In this document: in pieces, positions 33,661-44,462 of the stretch
Position numbering within the stretch: the first letter of the stretch is position 1
How the letters are laid out: the number at the start of each line of letters is the position of its first letter
From: Astropecten irregularis
Taxonomy: Eukaryota > Echinodermata > Asteroidea > Paxillosida > Astropectinidae
Reading direction: 5' to 3'
NCBI GenBank assembly: GCA_963971285.1
Contig: OZ020256.1
Coordinates: 9,054,541-9,118,540 of the forward strand
Length of the DNA stretch: 64,000 bases
Made by a program: the position numbers and the translations under genes
Notes under the pieces: generated by a model
The model's input: the letters and a program-made list of their open reading frames with translations, nothing else
What the model was told of the DNA's origin: nothing
Database searches by the model: none

Positions 33661-34285
33661 TTCAAGACAGTGCCAAATTCAAGACTGGCCCAGGCACAAA
33701 TTACAGTGCTTCATTGCTTCATCATCATGTACTACTAGTACCACAGAGAATACATCAGTGGGATTCAATGCTAATGCTGTAAGTAGGGTTGATGAAGAGC
33801 ATCGCATGAAGTCATCAACATATTCACCAGGTAAAGATCAGCGTAACCAAATGAACTACACAGACGTGGAGCAGTCACCCAGGAGAAATGAACAAGAAAT
33901 ACAGCCTAACAGTTCAATAAATCAAGAACCAATCTGCAACATTGTTGTCAAATGCCAACGAGATAAACATTCTATTCATATTAACTTGAAATGGGAGGCA
34001 TCTCAAATGTTATCCCACATTTCTGACAGAATACATATTCCATTGGAAAAACTAAAACTTGTGCATAAAGGGAAACTTGTAGATGAAGGAAATGTACAAG
34101 GTTTTCTAAAGAACAAAGCCTTGTTCCAAGCTATAGGTGAAGTGTCAGAGAGCGAGTATGGTTTAGACACTACTCAAGTTGACTGTGTGGTGTCAAAACT
34201 AGGAGTGGACAGGAATGAAGCAGTACGGGCTCTAAGGTTGAAGGGAGATGTTATTGATGCAATACTCTACCTTGGTAATAAATAG
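33661..34285 (+). CDS. Terminal exon: MYND finger end, ubiquitin-like and UBA-like domains
   Basis: The exon follows a good acceptor ('tttgtctaattttcag', ending 33660). Its first base completes a split codon, consistent with Cys-Ser-Arg-Gln-Cys. 'RQCQIQDWPRHKLQC' is the second half of a MYND zinc finger; the first half must lie in an upstream exon I cannot identify. A low-complexity linker follows (about residues 17-95). Then comes a ubiquitin-like fold ('CNIVVKCQRDKHSIHINLKW', 'ISDRIHIPLEKLKLVHKGKL') and a C-terminal helical segment ('VDCVVSKLGVDRNEAVRAL', 'GDVIDAILYLGNK') resembling the UBA domain of NAC alpha and HYPK. Stop at 34283-34285. It suggests an adaptor linking proline-motif ligands to ubiquitin or chaperone pathways; the function is inferred from domains only. 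The only clear host gene here. Confidence 0.75.
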
Positions 34286-34463
34286 TCAAATATTAGTTTC
34301 AGTTCCGTCCCTTTTAGGAATGCTGATATCTACATGACTTGTGTAATGGCACTGGACAAAGAAATTAGCTAGCTCTTTGGAAAAGATAGCGGTATGCACA
34401 ACTTTAACCATCAGGACCAGGGCAAACCCCTCTGGTCCTCGTGTATAAAGAAATCATGATTGC

Positions 34464-34469
34464 AATAAA
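34464..34469 (+). promoter_or_regulatory. Polyadenylation signal AATAAA
   Basis: AATAAA lies 179 bp after the stop codon of the MYND/UBL/UBA exon, in 'tgcaataaatatc'. Its position fits the end of that transcript. Confidence 0.5.
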
Positions 34470-34582
34470 TATCATAGATGATAGACAGCCAAGTGAAAGA
34501 ATTTTGTGTCATCAGCTCGCATATTTTATATTTTGAAGCTTTCCTCAAGAACCACCCACATATACCGGGAGACGATAATGAT

Positions 34583-35437
34583 AAGCTGTTCCGACATTTC
34601 CGATGTTGGAACAGGTTTAGTTTTCATTTCGTTTTGAGTTTTCATTATACTTTATTGGTAGGGCTCCCATAGCTTTGTGCAGTAAGTTTGTTTATCTTGT
34701 CTAATCTTCTTCAGATAAGCTTAGATGAGGCATCTTATGAAAGCTAAGGATCACTGTGACACATGAGTTGTAAAAATGCTTAATTAATTAATTAGGCACG
34801 TGACAGTCATTTGAATATCTAATTAGTAAATTTTATTTGCAGCATATCTCGAGAATCACAAATGCTTAACTTTGTTACATCATGTAGTTGTGCATGCTGT
34901 CACGAATTTTACCGTGACGTCATCAAAAATGCTGATTCTTTTGTTAGCAGTATATCCCGAGAACGGTAAGTGCTACGGTAATGGTTCTTTTTGTAAAAGC
35001 TTTGTAAGATCCTGTCAATGTGCATGCTGCTGTGAAATTAATTGTGACGTCATCAAAAAGGCTTAATTTTAGTCCATATAATAAACAATGTATAATCGTC
35101 ACGAAACTTAGTAGGTGTGATGTCTATGCTACTCCAAGAATGGCATTGAATTATCAGAAATAATTTTTTTAATGTCAAAACAGTGATGTTTATTTCGAAA
35201 AATGGAATTTTATAAATGAAATTCAAAATTGTTCATTAAAACACGGCATAATTAGGACTCAAAGCCTCCAAAAGTAAAGGAAAACAACCGTTTCACGTCG
35301 TGCTTCCATTGTTAACCATAGTTTCGGATACAACCATACAGTTCGACGTTGAAAACCATAGAACCCATTGTTTGAAGGGTGTTCAAATTAGAGCTGAATT
35401 TCATGACTCCAGTAACTGCTATTTTTGTTGCCTTATA
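34583..35437 (+). mobile_element. Helitron2-like family D, left part (hairpin and tandem units)
   Basis: A strong hairpin CTGTTCCgACATttccgATGTtGGAACAG (34585-34613) is followed by T-rich sequence and 'gggctcccatag', echoing the 5' organisation of family C. From about 34790 come units containing 'atatctcgagaatcacaaatgct', 'catgtagttgtgcatgctg' and GTGACGTCATCA, repeated at about 125-145 bp. Matching units lie on the far side of the 14-kb nest (49500-49920). No CTAG end is identified, so the family assignment is tentative. Confidence 0.4.
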
Positions 35438-35586
35438 AAGCCCTTTTCACACGACGCCAAAAAAACTCTCAACCATTGAGACATTTTCTCATGTTTGCGA
35501 AATCTTAAAAAACGGTTTACGCTGGCCGTTTGTGCGTCCTTTCACACGGCACAGTGTAACATTTAGTCTTGTCCAAGACGTTGATT

Positions 35587-35740
35587 CTACCTCGACATCA
35601 CCTAGCACTTCGGACTTACTTGAGATTGCACCTGCCACCGGTATTTCAACGTCACACTTGAGAGAGCTCATTGTTAAAAGCAAGGAGCATGCCCTTTATA
35701 AGGCCACCCCACTACCCATGCATCAGTGCATTTTTTGTGA
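35587..35740 (+). repeat. DIRS left inverted terminal repeat
   Basis: It starts 'ctacctcgacatcacctagc' and ends 'catcagtgcattttttgtg'. It matches 41300-41453 inverted with a few differences near the outer end (CCTCGACATCACCTAGCACTTCGG here, CCGAGACATCACTAGCACTGAAGG there). Confidence 0.9.
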
Positions 35741-35754
35741 TCGGTATCATCAAC

Positions 35755-36877
35755 ATGTCTTTGGAGCCCAGCCTACTCGATTTACTTAGTATCCCCTCGG
35801 ACAGCGAGGCTATGATGTCGCAGCTTGACCCAGGCGCGGGTCCCTCGGGCTCCGTTGCTGACAGCAATCTGCCAGCGACTGGTTCTTCGGGTAAACCGAA
35901 ACAGAAAAGAACCGCAAAAGCAACCAATGTTGTTCGCCGAGAAGAATTCTCGGATATGCAAGAGAAAATGGGATCAATCGCCGAGGCCCTACAGACACTG
36001 CAGTCTACAGTGCTGTCTGCCATGGATGGCAGGCCAGTAAAACGTCAGAAAACTGATGAGACTGTCTCGTCTAGTGACGAGTCTATCACTACGGCCACGG
36101 CGATTGACCAGCTACTTCGGCCATCAGAGCAAGCCGAAGCAGGTTCATCTGCAGGAGTCCTCGACGCCATTGAGCAGCTTTACTGCGAGGACGATTTGGG
36201 CGAGAAAGTGGACGATAAGCTCGCGTCACTGGTGACCAAAGTGGTCCGTAATAAACCGTCAGACACGAAAATGACGGATAAGCTCAATAGCTTTAAGCGC
36301 CCATCCAACATTCAGGGACTTGAATGTACTCGGGTTAACCCCGAGATCTGGAGTACTTTGCAACCAAAAACCAGATCAGCAGATATAAAGCTACAAAAGG
36401 TAGAGCAGGCCCTGCTAAAGAGCATTGTGCCTATTGTTTCAGGTATGCAGTCCCTAATGGGAAATACCACCATTGACAACAAAACTCTGATCACGCAACT
36501 GTGCGACTCAATAGCCATAATTGGCTATGCACGATACGAGCTTAATTTGCGTCGTCGTGAATGCATTTAAGCCTGACCTCAACCAACAATTCGCCAGTCT
36601 CTGTTCTGCACAAACCCCCGTAACTGGGCTATTGTTCGGAGACAACCTGTCACAGCAATGCAAAGACATACAGGAGACGAATAAATTGGGCCAAAAATTT
36701 GGCAAGCGTGCAGGGTCTTTCTCCAACCCGAAACAGGGTCATGGAAAGCAGCCCTATAGACGAGGTGGGCAGTCGACCCGCCAATCGGGTCAGTCGGGTT
36801 ATTTAAACTCCTCGCGCCCCAGAAACTGGCAGAGGAAGAAACCCTCAGACGGGCAACGCCCGGCTGTGACCAAGTAG
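35755..36877 (+). pseudogene. DIRS gag-like ORF1 with one frameshift
   Basis: The ATG at 35755 lies just inside the left inverted repeat. The first part (to 36570) is acidic and Ser-rich with a likely coiled segment ('EEFSDMQEKMGSIAEALQTL'), then a conserved gag core. At about 36561-36566 one extra T in 'tgcatttaag' shifts the frame. The remainder (frame 36521-36877) continues the same protein with 'NAFKPDLNQQFASLCSAQTP' and a basic Gly/Gln/Ser-rich tail likely to bind RNA. It is followed by the RT ORF after about 55 bp. Confidence 0.75.
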
Positions 36878-37312
36878 AAACCAAGAACCTATCGGTAAGT
36901 AAACAAGAATACGGTTTTACTGGTCCTAATCATATGGCAGAGGTTTTCCAGGCAGGTAGACTGGCACACTTTGTCGCCAAATGGCGTACAGTCACGTCTG
37001 ATGAATGGGTTTTGGACACTGTCCAGCATTACCATATTGAATTTGCCCAATGGCCTTTTCAAACACACGTTCCTAAAGGGATACGGTTTTCCGATATGGA
37101 ATCTGCCCTGATAACCCAAGAGGTTGAAATTATGCTCCAAAAGGGAGCTATTGTTGAGACATCCCACACAGATGGGCAATTTCTGTCCAACATTTTTCTG
37201 AGACCTAAAAAAGACGGGTCCTTCCGCCCCATCATAAATCTACGGGGTTTGAATGCGTTCGTGGCTTATCACCATTTCAAAATGGAGACCATTCGTAACG
37301 CCTTGCGATTAA

Positions 37313-38332
37313 CGCAGTGGCTATCGTTACGGCAGCCGTAACGCATTTCCCAATGGCTATAGTTACGGCACTGCAACTGCGCACGCGCGATGAAGGCCTG
37401 AGTTATAGCTAGGGGCCAATTTCACGGCGCTGCTAAGCACAAAAATTTGCTAAGCACAAAAATGTCTTGCCCAATAAAACAAACCACAGTTATAAATTCC
37501 ATTAGATAGTCATGGTCTGTCACTCCAACAACAGCCAAAGAACAATCACAAGCGATGCACAACACATGGATATTTGGTTGTTAACCCTGTTTTTATTAAG
37601 ACTGAAATGTCATGCTTAGCAAATTTTTCTGCTAAGCAGCGCCGTGAAATTGGCCCTAGCCGTAACCTTAACATCTATAGTTACGGCAGTAGCACTGTGC
37701 AAAGGAACCAGAGTAATTTGGTCTTCTCAACTTTTCATTTGATTTTTCTCTTTTCCGTTTAACGTTAGACCCATGCCTAGACTATTTGTTTGTTTTGTTT
37801 TGGGTGTTTTTGGTAAAACATGGAGGAAAGAAAGTCTTTTCCATGGGCCGGGTAGCATGGACGAATAAAATCAATAAATGCAGATTCATGGGGAAAAATA
37901 ATCAAGGAAAGATACAGCAACAGCCATCTCAGTGTGAAATCTCAGTCCCATACGGTGCTCATTGTACTTTTACACAAGTTTTCTTTGACCGGACATGATA
38001 ACTCTTTGCAATGTATGTTTTCTTTTAAACAAATTGACTCGGATTATTAGTTGAAATAAACATAAATGGAACTACATGTACATATATATGACAATTCCCC
38101 AAAAGAGGCAAATTCTGCGCCAACAACGAGAGAATTTACCATGTCTCTTTGGCTACACGTCAAACCTCGTCCGCGCGACGTAAATGAAAAGTCATGCATG
38201 CATCCCACGCGTACCGTACCCACACGTGTACAAAACACGCTAGCTTCGAAGCAATCGCGCGTGCGCAGTTGCAGTGCCGTAACTATAGCCATTGGGAAAT
38301 GCGTTACGGCTGCCGTAACGATAGCCACTGCG
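37313..38332. mobile_element. TIR element CGCAGTGGCTATCG inside DIRS RT
   Basis: Inverted repeats of about 75 bp begin CGCAGTGGCTATCGTTACGG and include 'gcatttcccaatggctatag'. Left flank TTGCGATTAA (37303-37312) and right flank TTGCG-TACA-ATTAA (38334-38347) look like a 10-bp target duplication with 4 extra bases on one side. It interrupts an Ala-Leu-Arg-Leu-Ile-Arg reading of the RT. No transposase is visible. It carries a MITE at 37413-37656. Confidence 0.7.
37413..37656. mobile_element. MITE GGGCCAATTTCACGG, 244 bp
   Basis: The ends GGGCCAATTTCACGGCGCTG and CAGCGCCGTGAAATTGGCCC are inverted copies followed inward by 'gctaagca'. TAG stands on both sides (37410-37412, 37657-37659), a possible 3-bp duplication. 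This is the innermost level of the nest. Confidence 0.7.
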
Positions 38333-39765
38333 TTTGCGTACAATTAATACGGCCTAATGATTACATGGCCTCAATTGATTTGAAGGATGCATACTTTGCT
38401 ATCCCTATCGCCAAAGAGCACAGAGAATTCCTGCGCTTTATATGGCAAGACAAAGTGTACGAGTTTACATGCCTGCCTTTTGGTTTAGCGTGTGCCCCTC
38501 GGGTTTTCACCAAAGTGATGAAACCTTTAATAGCTTCACTGAGGCAATTGGGCCATGAATCATGTGATTATACATAGATGACTCGTTACTTCTAGGGCGA
38601 ACAGCCCAAGAATGCATTGAGAATATTCAGGGAAGAATTACTCTTGCTCAAAACCTTGGGTTTACGATCAATACCAAGAAATCAGTCTTGACACCCTCAC
38701 AAAATATTGTGTTTCTGGGATTTAACTTAAATTCTGTTACAATGACTGTCTCAATACCTTCAACAAAAGTTGAATATGCTGTTAAGACAATTCAGAAACT
38801 TATTGAGACAAAATCACCGAAAATTCGGAATGTTGCTAGCATTGTTGGCCTCTTGGTTTCATGCGAACTTGCTGTACCACATGGCCCCATGTATAGACAT
38901 GCAGTAGAGAAAGAGAAAAATTCAATGCTAGCTGAGAATGGTGGCAATTTTGATGCCAATATGGTTCTGTCTGAACAGGCCATTTGTGACTTACGTTGGT
39001 GGTTAAAAACCCTACCAACATCTGCGGCCCCAATGCACAGGCAAACGCCTGATTATGTAATAGAAACTGATGCCTCAATGGAAGGCTGGGGTGCTTACTG
39101 TAATGACCGCACAACTGGGGGACAATGGTCCCGCCAGGAAGCCAAACACCACATTAATTACCTTGAGCTAAAGGCATGCTTTTTGGCCCTAAAGTCATTC
39201 TTTACGGGCAACAATGGCACTCAAATCCATCTGAAATCAGACAATACCACAGCAGTAGCCTATCTTAAACACTTCGATGGCTCAAAATCAGATTCACTGA
39301 ACTCCCTAACTAGGGAAATTTGGTCATGGTGTATACACCGTAATATTTGGCTTACGGTATCCCATCTCCCGGGGTCCAAAAACACCCGAGCCGACTATGC
39401 GTCTCGACATTTCGGAGACGATTTGGAATGGCGACTTGACTCTTGTGTTTTTCAGAGAATAACCAAAATGTTTCTTATGCCAGATGTTGATTTATTCGCA
39501 TCTCGGCTTAATCACCAAGTGAGTTCATATGTGTCTTGGCGGCCAGACCCAGGTTCTGTACACATAGATGCGTTTACCCTAGACTGGTCTGGGTTTACAT
39601 GTTTCTATGCCTTCCCGCCGTTTTGTCTTATTGACAGGGTGCTGACAAAAGTTGAGCACGATGGTGCTAAAGGTATTCTAATCGCACCTTTGTGGCATAC
39701 CCAACCGTGGTTCCCTAAAATGCTAAAACTTCTTGTGAGGAAGCCTTGCATTTTGCCTGCTCGTC

Positions 39766-40803
39766 ATGACCTACTTTCCCTTCCTTTTTCAGACTCCACC
39801 CTTTAAGGGATCGCCTTCGGCTGATTGTCTGCCTCTTATCGGGGAAACACTCCGAAAACAAGGAGTTTCAAGGGAAGCTTCCCAGATCATCCTTTCATCC
39901 TGGAGAACCTCTACCAGGAAGTGCTACAGATCAGCGATACAGAAATGGATTCATTTCTGTAGTAAGACAGGGACTGATCCAGTTCGACCAGATGTAATCT
40001 CTGTCGTCAACTTTCTGGCTGAAGAATTTCACAAAGGAAATTGCTACAGCACTCTCAATACACTGCGAAGTGCCATATCAGCAGTTACTCTACCAATAGA
40101 GGGCGTGACCATGGGCTCACAACCGCTAGTCAAAAGACTGTTGGCAGGTATATTTAACCTCAGACCACCGGCACCTCGGTACTCGCACACCTGGGATGTG
40201 GACGATGTGCTACGTTTCCTCAAGACCCTTGGGTCCAACGAGGATCTTTCTATGAAAGACTTAACCATGAAATTGGTCATGTTGATTGCTTTGGTGTCAG
40301 GGCAGCATTGTCAATCACTTTCATTAATCAATTTAGATTATTCTGACGTCACCACCACTGGTGTCACGTTTACAATTGACAAACTCACCAAAACCAGCAA
40401 AGCGGGCAAGCCCCGCACTAGCATATCCCTGACATCATACCCACATGACAATGTGCTTTGTGTTGTAAATTGCTTAAGAGCATATCTGGAAAGAACAAGA
40501 GCCGTAAGAGGCAACAATAGAAGATTGTTTCTAAGTTATGTTCCACCACACAAGGCTATAGGTGCTGAAACTATAGGCCGCTGGATTAAAGGTACTTTGA
40601 AGGCAGCAGGTGTCAATACTGATCGTTTTACTGCTCACAGTACTAGATCTGCATCATGCAGTAAGGCATATATGCACAAGGTGCCACTAGATGCAATTAT
40701 GAGAACAGCCGGTTGGTCTAATAGTTCAACGTTTCCTAAATATTACAATAAATGCATCGTTGATAACTGTGTGTTTGCTAATGCCGTTCTGAATACGAAT
40801 TAA
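39766..40803 (+). CDS. DIRS tyrosine recombinase, catalytic Arg changed
   Basis: 345 residues, open from 39766, overlapping the RT ORF. The N-terminal half is a SAM-like core-binding region ('STRKCYRSAIQKWIHFC', 'VVNFLAEEFHKGNCYSTLNT'). The catalytic half has 'TKTSKAGKPRTSISL', the box-II motif HSTR (about residue 299), 'GWSNSSTF' and the terminal Tyr ('FPKYYNK'). At the box-I position DIRS recombinases carry Arg (SGQR-like); this copy reads SGQH (codon CAT, 40306-40308), most simply a CpG transition. The enzyme would integrate the circular DNA copy by site-specific recombination; this copy is probably inactive although the frame is intact. Confidence 0.9.
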   Translation: MTYFPFLFQTPPFKGSPSADCLPLIGETLRKQGVSREASQIILSSWRTSTRKCYRSAIQKWIHFCSKTGTDPVRPDVISVVNFLAEEFHKGNCYSTLNTLRSAISAVTLPIEGVTMGSQPLVKRLLAGIFNLRPPAPRYSHTWDVDDVLRFLKTLGSNEDLSMKDLTMKLVMLIALVSGQHCQSLSLINLDYSDVTTTGVTFTIDKLTKTSKAGKPRTSISLTSYPHDNVLCVVNCLRAYLERTRAVRGNNRRLFLSYVPPHKAIGAETIGRWIKGTLKAAGVNTDRFTAHSTRSASCSKAYMHKVPLDAIMRTAGWSNSSTFPKYYNKCIVDNCVFANAVLNTN

Positions 40804-41102
40804 GCCTTATTTGATTTGTATGAGTGCTTGTGTGCAAACTGACACATGGCTTTATTTTCCAAGATTTAATTCTACTGTGTAGATAACAGTAGAGCGAAGT
40901 CGCAAATGGAAGTTGCGGGAAACGCAAGATCATGAAATATGAGTTCTATGTGTTGATATTAATAAAGTTCACTGTGAGAATATAGTGAGTATGCAAAGAT
41001 GAATTTCTTTTTCATGTAGTCAACATCCTTTGGTATGAATGACGTACACATGTACTTAACATGCCTTCGGAAGGGTTTTTTGCAGTCTAAGGGGCTCTAA
41101 AC
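40804..41102. other. DIRS 3' non-coding segment
   Basis: AT-rich sequence between the recombinase stop and the internal complementary region. No ORF or repeat noted. Confidence 0.5.
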
Positions 41103-41218
41103 ATCTCAAGTAAGTCCGAAGTGCTAGGTGATGTCGAGGTAGAATTTAAAAATTAAACGAAATGAAATTGAAGTTTAATTATGATTCTACCGAGACATCA
41201 CTAGCACTGAAGGACTTA
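41103..41218. repeat. DIRS internal complementary region
   Basis: The left half (41103-41145) is the inverse complement of the element's left end, ending 'gtcgaggtagaat'. The right half (41143-41218) is the inverse complement of the right end, including the 'taaaaattaaacgaaatgaa' extension absent from the left repeat. The two meet at AAT (41143-41145), the complement of the ATT at both junctions. This is the joined-ends copy expected of DIRS-1-type elements. Confidence 0.9.
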
Positions 41219-41299
41219 CGTCTCCCCCCCTTTACATGGTTTTTCATTGAGGTTATGACTGGTACCCTCCCTTTGGTTGACTGCAAACACCTCTCTATG

Positions 41300-41496
41300 C
41301 ACAAAAAATACACTGATGCATGGGTAGTGGGGTGGCCTTATAAAGGGCATGCTCCTTGCTTTTAACAATGAGCTCTCTCAAGTGTGACGTTGAAATACCG
41401 GTGGCAGGTGCAATCTCAAGTAAGTCCTTCAGTGCTAGTGATGTCTCGGTAGAATCATAATTAAACTTCAATTTCATTTCGTTTAATTTTTAAATT
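41300..41496 (-). repeat. DIRS right inverted repeat with 43-bp extension
   Basis: 41300-41453 is the inverted copy of 35587-35740. 41454-41496 ('cataattaaacttcaatttc' and on to 'tttttaaatt') is unique to this end and to the internal complementary region. Confidence 0.9.
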
Positions 41497-42743
41497 ATGC
41501 GCTAGTCCCTCCAAACAATTACCCGACCCACGTGAACAAAGTGGACCATTCCACCGCCCTACGAAAAAACACCGTCTTGTCTATTTGCTCTGGTGTCACG
41601 TGACAAAGACTGAGCCATGACCCCTGTGGGCAAAAATTGCATATTCATTGAGGTCAACAACGGGGTGCAATGCGCTGTTTTGGTCAGCGTCCAATCCACG
41701 CACGTGTTTTGGCGTGATACCGTGTGCATAGCACGTAATGACGGCGGTCGTTTGAAACTCAGTAGCAACCGTTATTGCCATGGAGCAATAACAACATAAT
41801 AGCTCCATGGTCATTACCAAGGCCTTGGCTTGATTATACTTCGATCAACTTTCATGCGGCACAAAAAGATTTCGAGAAATTGTAGGATATGAATAAGCCG
41901 TATTTTACAGCTTTTTGGGGTATCCTCGGGCTTTTGTTATTCGTTATTTATTGTGTATTTCATATGTAAAGTACTTTTGTATGTTGCCAAAATAAATGAA
42001 TGAATGAAGGGATGAATTAAATAATTTCACTGAATTATGATACCATGGAGTCTGTTCCCGGGCTCCATGAAGACACGGAATGATTTCGAGGGGCACGGTT
42101 AGTAAATTTATTCCATTCCCAAGTTGTCTAAGAGCCTTGTTGTTCTCCGGAAAACTCTCGAATCCCCGACATTTGTGTTGCAAAATCCAAGGCCTCCAAA
42201 TTCAATACGATCCGTCCGTCAGCAGCCATGGTACGATATCAATGTAGGCCTACATGTACGGCACATGTAATTTACAAGTACTGTAAATACACGTGTGTAT
42301 GCGTACTGTATATAATGCTTGCGACGTCGTTGCGGTACTAGACTTCATCCCTATGCAAATTTTCTAAATATATTAATGCAAATAAGGCTACGCATGATGC
42401 GCCGACTTCGCGGGGGGTTATTGCCCGGAATTTTCCGGGCAGTTTGGAGTAAATGGACAAGACGGTATTACAGGCTTGTGTGTGTGGCGTAGACGTTATT
42501 TCGGGTCGTTTGTTTTGTTGACACGTACACGTACGTGCGATCTGTTGGCCAGGTACAACTACGTAATACCGTCTTGAACAAGACTATGTAACATTTCGCA
42601 AGCCTCCCTTGAGACGGAACGCGGGTAATCGATAAACTATGCCTTTTATGAATGTAAAACGCTGCTAGTACCATCCATAGATATCAAAAGAATAAATAAC
42701 TAGACCGGACGCGCGTTCACACGCGCCATTCACTGTGCACAAA

Positions 42744-42993
42744 CCATTGATCTCCATTAGAAAGACTGGATAGGACACGCACACGCAGATGCATTGCACG
42801 GATTCGAGAACGCGTGGACAGCCTGGAGAGCGGGTTTGGCAGTGTTAATGCGCATGTAATTCAAGTGTGTGGTACGTGCGCGTGACGAACGCAACTTCAA
42901 ACCGCGCTGTCAAACCCGCTGATCCAGCGCCCAGGCGGTTACGAAGATGGAGGGCGCAGTGTCCTATCCAGTCTTTCTAATGGAGATCAATGG
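42744..42993. mobile_element. MITE CCATTGATCTCC, 250 bp
   Basis: Inverted ends CCATTGATCTCCATTAGAAA and TTTCTAATGGAGATCAATGG extend about 36 bp ('gactggataggacac'). CACAAA precedes (42738-42743) and follows (42994-42999). GC-rich interior, no ORF. Confidence 0.7.
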
Positions 42994-42999
42994 CACAAA

Positions 43000-43858
43000 C
43001 CAACTTGTTGTGTTCTCTATGGACGCGCTAAAAAGTCACGTGAATGAGGCGACGCCCAAAGATAACTGCTGAATGTGAGAAGGAAGCATAGGCCGATCAC
43101 CAAAATAAGCGTGTAAATGATGCCCTCCGTTTTATAAAAACCAATAAGAAAACACTGTTTTTTATATGAACCAAAGAAAACAAAGCTGTTGTAAACTCAT
43201 TTTGTTGTAAAGAGAACACAGTTTAATCTTCAAAGAATATTCCTGACCTACCCACGTACTTATGAGGCATACAATGATATTATTGCGTTCTATCATAATA
43301 TTATTATTATTTGTGGTTTATTAAAACACTGCTTATAGCAGCCCACAGGCTGAATTGCAAGTCAGTTTACATACAAATTTCAATAAAAATGTATATACTT
43401 TCTTGGGAGATAGCAATGTTCTTCAAAAATGCCTTGTGCATAATTATTCTCTTTTCCACGACAAACTAATCGTCCTGATGCGAGCTACTGCAAGAATTAC
43501 GGAAACATTTTATTCTGCCCAACAAGCCGAAAATTACCGCAACAAAACTACAGTGAGACGGTTGAGTAATACGATGGGCATGCACAACAAATTATTATAT
43601 AATTAGTTGAGGGCGGAATTTATTTACGAATGGGCTCTCTCAACATTATCTCCTGCACGAAAATCACCGTTATACAAACATTGGCTGATGCTCCAGGAAA
43701 TAGTAACCAGGAATTACGCAAAATCTAGAAGTTTACCTGAGGGGGATTTGGCCTCAACTATGCACCCAGTCCATGAACCCTGAGGTTGATAATAGAGGGT
43801 TACTCGGCCTATAAACATTGCTTTCTGCTGTTCTCATTGACCTTTGAATAGAACCAGC
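43000..43858. other. P-element non-coding sequence
   Basis: AT-rich; no recognised domain. An 83-codon plus-strand frame (43355-43606) is unremarkable. Confidence 0.35.
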
Positions 43859-44353
43859 TTAGAGTACAGTCTTCTTATCTTTTGACCTTGAAGTTCCTCG
43901 GTATATAGTTTTCTTGCCGAAGTCAAATGACCCAATTTGCGGATATTGCCCGGCAACTTGGCGTATCAGGGTGATGCCATGACCAGCTTCGCCCGTGGAT
44001 GCGTCGGAAGCATGGTCAGTAGACAGGAACACACCACTTCCGATCAATTCCCCCATTGTACGGACTTTCATTGTGGCCAGTATAGCCCGGACATCGGGGA
44101 TGGATGGTTGTTGTTGTACATCCGAAACACGCTCTCTGCAACTTTACATACTGCCTCAATACGAGACCTCCATTTTCTCTGAGATGAAATAGGTACAGGT
44201 CAGGCGGGGAAGGTGCAAGGACATCGTTGTTGGGTGCCGCACAAGTGCCTCCATGCATTTCGAACACTTGACATAATTTAACAGCTTCTTGACAACATAC
44301 CCAGCAATGTTGCACCACATCATACAGCTGAATTGGCTGAGAACTTTAGGCAC
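43859..44353 (-). pseudogene. P-type (THAP9-like) transposase C-terminal remnant
   Basis: One frame reads 'NIAGYVVKKLLNYVKCSKC', a segment characteristic of the C-terminal region of P-element/THAP9-like transposases. The next frame continues with 'LFHLRENGGLVLRQYVKL', the following conserved block, so one small indel lies between. It sits directly beside the LINE's 3' end (44362), which probably cut the transposase gene. The catalytic core is not visible. Confidence 0.55.
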
Positions 44354-44462
44354 AGATGGGATTTATTATTTTTTTTTTTATGAAAAATCGCCAATCACAA
44401 GGCCCAAAACAGGCCACTCGAGGTGATGGCTAAAACGAGGAGAAAAGTGAACAAAGAAGATA

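Larger units (their letters stand above)
36934..39806 (+). pseudogene. DIRS reverse transcriptase/RNase H, interrupted
   Basis: The RT N-terminus is at 36934-37310 ('FLRPKKDGSFRPIINLRGLN'). The frame is broken by a 1-kb TIR element, resuming near 38344 with motif A 'MASIDLKDAYFAIPIA' and motif B 'FTCLPFGLACAPRVF'. A 1-nt loss just before motif C (YIDD, 38571-38582) shifts the frame; the rest is open to 39806. RNase H follows: 'IETDASMEGWGAYCN', 'INYLELKACFLALKSF', 'LKSDNTTAVAYLKHF'. The C-terminal region ('VDLFASRLNHQVSSYVSW') is typical of DIRS elements. It overlaps the recombinase ORF by 41 nt. Confidence 0.85.
35584..41496 (+). mobile_element. DIRS-type tyrosine-recombinase retrotransposon
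   Basis: Order of parts: left inverted repeat, gag-like ORF, RT/RNase H ORF, overlapping tyrosine recombinase ORF, internal complementary region, right inverted repeat. This is the canonical DIRS-1 layout. Comparison with the empty target at 58219 shows insertion at the trinucleotide ATT (35584-35586 and 41494-41496). Own length is about 4.9 kb after removing the 1-kb insertion at 37313-38332. Frameshifts in gag and RT, the insertion and a changed recombinase residue show that it is inactive. Confidence 0.9.
35564..42586. mobile_element. Hairpin-ended TIR element (TAGTCTTG) split by DIRS
   Basis: Left end TAGTCTTGTCCAAGACG (35564) and right end, inverted, TAGTCTTGTTCAAGACG (to 42586) are perfect or near-perfect palindromes. 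The 9-bp target duplication TGTAACATT is at 35555-35563 and 42587-42595. Own sequence is 35564-35586 plus 41497-42586, which matches the copy at 57118-58241 in inverse orientation. The rest is the DIRS insertion. Confidence 0.8.

Noticed and set aside
41150..41496. A separate small hairpin element or second DIRS relic
   Set aside because: The inverted pair is fully explained as the right half of the internal complementary region facing the element's own right end.
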